NCBI GenBank assembly: GCA_945878875.1
Contig: CAMCUC010000019.1
Location: 1-49,542, forward strand
Reading direction: 5' to 3'
DNA length: 49,542 nucleotides
From: Rhizobium sp. Q54
GTDB taxonomy: Bacteria; Pseudomonadota; Alphaproteobacteria; Rhizobiales; Beijerinckiaceae
Below are positions 45,049-49,542 of the stretch, one piece after another (within the stretch, counting starts at the first letter, position 1; each line of letters starts with the position of its first letter). The notes under the pieces were generated by a model. That model was not told where the DNA came from. It did not search any database and saw only the letters and a program-made list of their open reading frames with translations. Both the position numbers and the translations under genes were made by a program.

Positions 45049-45894
45049 CTAGCCTTTCACCATGAAGCGCGCGTCTTTTCCCTCCGCCTCCAGCGCCATG
45101 CGATTGGCGAGCCACGGCAGCAGAATGCGCGCTTCTTCCGCCAGAACGTGCGGCGGGTTGACGATGCAAAGACCCGTGCCCACAAGACGCCCGTCCGGGG
45201 TAGGCGCAGCTATGGTCAGCTCCAGACGCAGCAGGCGCTCAACGCCCGCCTTGCGAAGATCGAAATAGAAATTGTCGATCAGCCGCGAATCTTTCACCGG
45301 GTGCCAGAGCGCGTAAACGCCGGTAGGCCATTTGCGCCACGCTTCCAGAAAGTTCTGCGCCAGAACGTCAAACTCGTCCACGTTCTCAAACGGCGGGTCA
45401 ACCATGACGAGCCCGCGCCGCTCCACGGGAGGCACATAGGCGCGCAACGCCATATAGCCGTCCAGCTCCAAAATCTTCATGCGCCGGTCGCGGCCCATAT
45501 TGGCGCCAAGCGTCGCCACATCCTTGGGATGCAATTCGCAGAATGTCATTTTATCCTGCGAGCGCAGCATGTATTGCGCCAGCGCGGGCGATCCGGGATA
45601 GGAAAGCGGCATGCCCTCTTCATCACGCTCCCCGACAGCCATCAGCCAGGGCGTCAGCAATTCACGGATGTGCGGCGGCATGTCGGCGCTGAGCACGCGC
45701 CCCACTCCGCCGCGCCATTCCTGCGTGCGCTGGGCCTCCTCGCCGGACAGATCGTAGCGCCCGACGCCCGCATGGGTGTCTATATAGCGAAACGGCGTCT
45801 CCTTGCGGGACAGATAGGCAAGAATGCGCGAGAGCAGCACGTGCTTGAAGACGTCTGCGAAATTGCCGGCGTGGAAAGCGTGGCGATAATTCAT
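45049..45894 (-). CDS. rlmJ: 23S rRNA (adenine2030-N6)-methyltransferase RlmJ
   Basis: The 281-residue enzyme methylates A2030 of 23S rRNA. MNYRHAFHAGNFADVFKHVL at the start is the family signature. FRYIDTHAGVGRYDLSGEEA and the catalytic LVMVDPPFEN (D-P-P-F) near residue 163 are present, and the SAM site is complete. It lies 7 bases after the RNase T2 gene on the same strand, so the two may share a transcript. Confidence 0.93.
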   Translation of the reverse strand: MNYRHAFHAGNFADVFKHVLLSRILAYLSRKETPFRYIDTHAGVGRYDLSGEEAQRTQEWRGGVGRVLSADMPPHIRELLTPWLMAVGERDEEGMPLSYPGSPALAQYMLRSQDKMTFCELHPKDVATLGANMGRDRRMKILELDGYMALRAYVPPVERRGLVMVDPPFENVDEFDVLAQNFLEAWRKWPTGVYALWHPVKDSRLIDNFYFDLRKAGVERLLRLELTIAAPTPDGRLVGTGLCIVNPPHVLAEEARILLPWLANRMALEAEGKDARFMVKG

Positions 45895-45901
45895 GAAACA
45901 C

Positions 45902-46666
45902 TCACAGCGCGGGAGGCGCCGAAATCTCGCGCGCCCGACAGGCCTGACGCGCCACCTCTGGGCAAGCCTGAAATTCGCGCAAGTCTTTGCTGAGACAGAC
46001 GCGGACCTCCTGCAAAAGCCCCCGCTGACATGTGACCGCCATCATGCCCGGACGCAAGCCGCGATTTGCAGCTAAAAACGCGCGCTGCACATCCATAGGC
46101 GCAAAAGATTGCGCCTTGCCGGGAGCTTTGAACTCTTCGGGAATCACTATCTTGTCGCGCGCCCGGCCCGTTTCAGCAAAATATTCCGACGGCGAGCGCC
46201 CCGAACACGTGCCGTGCTTACGCCATTGGTGCCGCGCCAGCCCCTCTTCCGGAAAGATAGCGCGGGCAATATCCATAGCGGCGCGCGGCGGATTGCGGGC
46301 GCCCGCCTCGCAATTGCTGGGAAAGCCGCGCTCGTTTTGCGGCCACAGGCCGTGCACGACAAAGCCGTTGGCGGCCCCCGGCGCGCATTGCTCGCGGCCC
46401 TTCTGGGTGCCTTCCAGCGCGCAAAAGCTCGCCGACCATGACAGCGCCAGCACATAAAAATCGAAATTGCCGGGGGCCACGCTTGAGGGCGCGCGGTATT
46501 GCGGAGAATCGCGTTCAGCGGGTGCTGTGCGGGCGACGCCGGGCGGCTCCCGGTCGCCGCAGCGATCCAGCAGGCAGGGCTCGTTTGGGCGCGTTTGCGC
46601 GAAGGTCGTGGAATTGGCGCCGACAAGGAAAAATGCGGCGAGCGCGACGAGCGAGATGGTTTTCAT
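45902..46666 (-). CDS. Secreted ribonuclease T2 family protein
   Basis: This 254-residue protein has a signal peptide (MKTISLVALAAFFLVGANST) and the two RNase T2 active-site segments. CAS-1 is FVVHGLWPQNERGFPSNCE near residue 105 and CAS-2 is ARHQWRKHGTCSG near residue 150; both catalytic His are present. It would degrade RNA in the periplasm or outside the cell, for nutrient or RNA turnover. The frame is open to 46750, but the signal peptide start at 46666 is preferred. The Cys-rich N-terminal part suggests disulfides. Confidence 0.9.
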   Translation of the reverse strand: MKTISLVALAAFFLVGANSTTFAQTRPNEPCLLDRCGDREPPGVARTAPAERDSPQYRAPSSVAPGNFDFYVLALSWSASFCALEGTQKGREQCAPGAANGFVVHGLWPQNERGFPSNCEAGARNPPRAAMDIARAIFPEEGLARHQWRKHGTCSGRSPSEYFAETGRARDKIVIPEEFKAPGKAQSFAPMDVQRAFLAANRGLRPGMMAVTCQRGLLQEVRVCLSKDLREFQACPEVARQACRAREISAPPAL

Positions 46667-46679
46667 TCGCCCATTATGC

Positions 46680-47138
46680 TCAAGGCCCCGCCGTGCTGCA
46701 ACTGCCGCCGAATGCAAGATTGCGATCAAGTCCGACGATGCACCATTCAACGCCCCAGCCCCAGCCGATGATGCCGAGATTTTCGCCGACCCAATACTTG
46801 AGATGCCGCGTGCGACCGTCGCTCATGTGTAAACCTGCATCGCAATAGCGACGCGGAATATAATCAAGCCCGGTGCTGCGAAAGCCGGTCTCGCGAACGC
46901 CCTCATAGGCGATGATCCGCAAGCCGGAGCTCCAGTATTTATGATCGCTATTTTGAAAGCGCGTGAAGATGCGTTGCAGTACCGCAGGATCCTCGCATAC
47001 CGGCAGCAAGCCGTCGTAGGGATGCACGTAACGCTTTTCGGCAGGCGTAAGCGGTCGCGCGCTCAATGTTGAAACGCCAAGGTTGGCAAGCATTCCTGCG
47101 CCGAGAACCAAAGTCATCAACGTGGAAATCCGCATCAT
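46680..47138 (-). CDS. Exported hypothetical protein
   Basis: This 152-residue protein begins [20 protein letters not shown], a signal peptide likely cleaved after LSA. The mature part has RYVHPYDGLLPVCEDPAVLQ, then IFTRFQNSDHKYWSSGL and DYIPRRYCDAGLHMSDGRTR. Four Cys could form disulfides. Similar exported proteins occur in Rhizobiales, but no function is known. It lies 13 bases upstream of the RNase T2 gene on the same strand. Confidence 0.72.
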   Translation of the reverse strand: MMRISTLMTLVLGAGMLANLGVSTLSARPLTPAEKRYVHPYDGLLPVCEDPAVLQRIFTRFQNSDHKYWSSGLRIIAYEGVRETGFRSTGLDYIPRRYCDAGLHMSDGRTRHLKYWVGENLGIIGWGWGVEWCIVGLDRNLAFGGSCSTAGP

Positions 47139-47237
47139 CAGCCGCTCCTGTCGAGAGAGACTGACGATGCGTTGACGTTGCAATCCCGTCAAGAGATCTA
47201 ATGCTTGCGCTTGGCGATTTATAATATGCACAAGCTG

Positions 47238-48221
47238 TTATAATACGCCGACCCGCTCGGCCTTCCAGGTTTCGCCCTGCGCCAGCAGCGCATCGAAATA
47301 ATCAATTGTTTCTCCAATGCCCTCGCGCAATTGCACCCTTGGCTCCCAGCTCAAAATATCGCGCGCCTGCGTGATGTCTGGCTTGCGCTGACGCGGATCG
47401 TCGGAGGGCAGCTTCTCATGAACGATCTTTGATTTTGATCCGGTGAGTTCGATAACAAGCGTCGCCAGCTGCGCTATTGTAAACTCGTTGGGATTGCCCA
47501 GATTGATCGGCCCCGTGACCTCGCTCCAGGTTTCCATCAAGCTCTGGAAGCCGTCGATCAAATCATCGACATAGCAAAAAGACCTTGTCTGCGAGCCGTC
47601 GCCATAAAGCGTGATGTCCTGGCTTTTCAGCGCCTGCACGATGAAATTGGAGACCACGCGTCCGTCATGGGGGTGCATGCGCGGGCCATAGGTATTGAAA
47701 ATACGCGCGACTTTTATTTGTAAATGATGCTGGCGGCGATAATCGAAAAACAGTGTTTCAGCGCAGCGCTTTCCTTCATCATAGCACGAGCGATAACCGA
47801 TGGGATTGACGTTGCCCCAATAGGCTTCCGGCTGGGGATGAACGGAGGGATCGCCGTAGACTTCGGACGTGGACGCCTGAAAAATTTTCGCCTTCACGCG
47901 CTTGGCCAAGCCCAGCAAATTGATCGCGCCGATCACGCTGGTCTTGGTCGTCTGCACCGGATCAAACTGATAATGCACAGGCGAGGCGGGACAGGCGAGG
48001 TTGTAGATTTCATCCACCTCGACATAGAGCGGAAACGTTACGTCGTGGCGCATCAGCTCGAAGCGAGGGTTATCCATCAAATGTTCGACGTTGCGCCGTG
48101 TGCTGGAGAAGAAATTATCGACGCATAAAACGTCATACCCGCGCCCCAGCAATCTTTCGCACAGGTGTGACCCGAGAAAGCCTGCGCCGCCAGCTACAAG
48201 TGCGCGTTTTCCAGAACTCAT
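47238..48221 (-). CDS. UDP-glucuronate decarboxylase (UDP-xylose synthase), extended SDR
   Basis: The 327-residue NAD-dependent extended SDR converts UDP-glucuronate to UDP-xylose. The NAD loop is [20 protein letters not shown] at residue 8, and the catalytic Y-x-x-x-K is in [16 protein letters not shown] near residue 143. [20 protein letters not shown] and [19 protein letters not shown] are UXS signatures. It probably supplies nucleotide sugar for exopolysaccharide or LPS, which fits the glycosyltransferase-like gene upstream on the same strand. Confidence 0.9.
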   Translation of the reverse strand: MSSGKRALVAGGAGFLGSHLCERLLGRGYDVLCVDNFFSSTRRNVEHLMDNPRFELMRHDVTFPLYVEVDEIYNLACPASPVHYQFDPVQTTKTSVIGAINLLGLAKRVKAKIFQASTSEVYGDPSVHPQPEAYWGNVNPIGYRSCYDEGKRCAETLFFDYRRQHHLQIKVARIFNTYGPRMHPHDGRVVSNFIVQALKSQDITLYGDGSQTRSFCYVDDLIDGFQSLMETWSEVTGPINLGNPNEFTIAQLATLVIELTGSKSKIVHEKLPSDDPRQRKPDITQARDILSWEPRVQLREGIGETIDYFDALLAQGETWKAERVGVL

Positions 48222-48350
48222 AATAATCTCCTGAAATTTGGTTTAAATTTAATTCGGCAATCGCGACATAATCTGGTTCAAATAATAGTCGGCCAGCGCG
48301 GCGCGCGTCAGATGACGATCAAAATAGGCGCGTGAATTTGTGGTCAGCTC

Positions 48351-49331
48351 TTATGCTTTTTCAGGATTCGCCAGCAATTTAACGCAAGTCTTGGTCGCCT
48401 GACGCGCGTCGTCGACGAACATGATCTCGCGCCCGTCCACCAGATCGACCGGCAAAAGATTGCCGTGGCGAGCAGCCACAATGCAGCTGCCAATCGCCAT
48501 GTAATCGATGAGTCGAAAGCAGAAATTGCCCTGTCCGGGAAGGTCGATCAACACCCGAGAGCGCGCGACTTCCGTCAAAAAAGCGCTGGGGCGCAGCATT
48601 GCAAAGCCACCCGTGAACTTGAAGCGCGGATCGTTTGAGAGCGCTTCGAGATAGGGTTTGCGACGATCAAACCCAAACGCTGCGCCAAAGCGTCCATGCA
48701 CCTCGTGGTCAAATTTGCGCGCGTCGCGTATGCGCCGCAGAGCGGGCAGGATTTTGAACAGACCATTGCTCCCCGCTGGCGTATAGCCCCCCGGAAGCAC
48801 ATTGCCCCAAGGATAGCCGTCGCGGCTGTATTGCATCTTGAAATAGAGAAAAGCCTTGCCCGGCAATGAGGGATCAATCGTCGACGTGTCGCCGCAATCA
48901 ATGATGACGGGGTATATCTTGCCCTCGTGCGTGATCTCGATGATCTCGCAATCGCGGATCGGCGCTTGCAATTGTTCCTGAGGCGCCATGGCGACGCGAT
49001 CCGAAAGGCCAGTGCGCAGATAATCGAGCCAGATCGCGAACGGGGCCCAGCTATAGGCGCGCGGCCATGCGATTGAGAGGTCGGGGCCCGGCGCCCGCGC
49101 GGGCTGATCGCCCATGCCATAGAACGCGCTTGCGCCGCGCAGGCCAATTTCAAACAGCCTGTCGCGCCAATGGCGTGCGGAGGCTTTATGGCCACGTGGG
49201 ATAACTTGCAAATCGTCGGGCACAGGGCGCTCCGGTATGGAAATCAGAGCGTAGGCCAACGCAATGATCGCGCCATTTTGGAGAGCTGAAATGCATTGAA
49301 TAATCGGGGTTGCGCGGCTCAGGCTGCGCAA
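48351..49331 (-). CDS. Glycosyltransferase-like protein, C-terminus cut by an in-frame TAA
   Basis: This 326-residue protein has the layout of a GT-B/exostosin-like glycosyltransferase without clear family motifs. SRVLIDLPGQGNFCFRLIDY near residue 260 and MAIGSCIVAARHGNLLPVDL look like the C-terminal nucleotide-sugar half. The frame stops at TAA (48351-48353) after NPEKA, but the same frame then runs on for 33 codons as ELTTNSRAYFDRHLTRAALA and DYYLNQIMSRLPN to a stop at 48249. This tail is typical of the end of such enzymes, so the TAA is probably a nonsense change. Loss of only the last helix could still leave activity. It neighbours the UDP-xylose synthase gene. Confidence 0.7.
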   Translation of the reverse strand: MRSLSRATPIIQCISALQNGAIIALAYALISIPERPVPDDLQVIPRGHKASARHWRDRLFEIGLRGASAFYGMGDQPARAPGPDLSIAWPRAYSWAPFAIWLDYLRTGLSDRVAMAPQEQLQAPIRDCEIIEITHEGKIYPVIIDCGDTSTIDPSLPGKAFLYFKMQYSRDGYPWGNVLPGGYTPAGSNGLFKILPALRRIRDARKFDHEVHGRFGAAFGFDRRKPYLEALSNDPRFKFTGGFAMLRPSAFLTEVARSRVLIDLPGQGNFCFRLIDYMAIGSCIVAARHGNLLPVDLVDGREIMFVDDARQATKTCVKLLANPEKA

Positions 49332-49385
49332 AATGCGAGCGTGAATTGCAGAACGCTAAACCCTGGCTTTTTATGATCCCGGGTT

Positions 49386-49416
49386 CGTCATGGACGGATC
49401 ACGTCCGCCCATGACG
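49386..49416. repeat. Palindromic intergenic repeat (CGTCATGG type)
   Basis: CGTCATGG (49386-49393) and CCATGACG (49409-49416) form an inverted repeat with GGAC/GTCC inside. The same CATGGACGGG...GTCC block is part of the mosaic repeats at 10.1 and 17.3 kb. It lies between the ychF end and the glycosyltransferase gene; no gene is seen in 49332-49446. Confidence 0.6.
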
Positions 49417-49446
49417 GCATTGCCTCTGGCAGCGGGCTTGCGCGCC

Positions 49447-49542
49447 TTAATTAGCGAACCGGAAATGCAGGCAATCACCGTCCTGCACCACATATTCCTT
49501 GCCCTCCAGCCGGAACTTGCCAGCCTCGCGCGCGCCCGCCTC
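49447..49542 (-). CDS. ychF: Redox-regulated ATPase YchF, C-terminal end (partial)
   Basis: The last 31 codons of a gene entering from the right end are present. [20 protein letters not shown] followed by [11 protein letters not shown] and TAA is the end of the TGS-like C-terminal domain of YchF (Obg-like ATPase). The H-F-R-F ending is diagnostic. The rest of the gene is outside the window. Confidence 0.9.
   Translation of the reverse strand, partial: EAGAREAGKFRLEGKEYVVQDGDCLHFRFAN

Overview
The window is a GC-rich chromosomal segment of an alphaproteobacterium, most likely of the order Hyphomicrobiales (Rhizobiales). The markers are an rnhB-ccrM pair (CcrM is the GANTC cell-cycle methylase), CtrA-type TTAA-N7-TTAA motifs, an Omp25/RopB-type porin, the ATP-grasp/alpha-E/transglutaminase cluster, mosaic intergenic palindromes like rhizobial RIME elements, and a tRNA-His 3' fragment with A73. 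I cannot name the genus.

Left edge (1-740): the first part of a tyrosine integrase and a 3' half of tRNA-His mark the right end of an integrated island that lies mostly outside the window. 0.75-14.2 kb is accessory metabolism and transport: MFS exporter, pfkB, a YqhA-type membrane protein, a complete tctCBA tripartite carboxylate transporter, a zeta-class GST (MaiA/NagL type), an SDR, a Gfo/Idh/MocA oxidoreductase, the transglutaminase/alpha-E/ATP-grasp operon and tadA. 14.2-21.4 kb has RNA-modification genes (rluB with a long repeat tail, rsmD), a MarR regulator with a 3-hydroxybenzoate 6-hydroxylase-like enzyme, secG and pyrG. 21.4-22.4 kb is an array of intergenic mosaic repeats with a small GIY-YIG nuclease gene inside it.

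22.9-24.9 kb is the most unusual part. It is an AT-rich, tightly coupled three-gene module: a ThsB-like TIR protein (DUF1863 type), a single-pass membrane protein of unknown family, and a second TIR protein. This layout suggests a Thoeris-related anti-phage defence system. Both TIR frames are broken by one lesion each: an in-frame TGA in the first, and a -1 shift exactly at an A-AAA-AAG slippery heptamer in the second. The module is therefore either decaying, recoded, or affected by sequence error.

25.1-49.5 kb is mostly housekeeping: uvrB, an exported methyltransferase-like protein, an APC permease, ccrM, rnhB, a PA0069-type radical SAM protein, moaB, a zinc metallopeptidase, rlmD-tlyA, prfC, a two-subunit Rieske oxygenase, an outer-membrane protein, a BON-LysM protein, rlmJ, a secreted RNase T2, a UDP-glucuronate decarboxylase, a glycosyltransferase cut short by an in-frame stop, and the C-terminus of ychF. 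The Rieske oxygenase, the 3-hydroxybenzoate hydroxylase and the MaiA-type isomerase could all feed a gentisate route, but they are not clustered and no reductase is visible.
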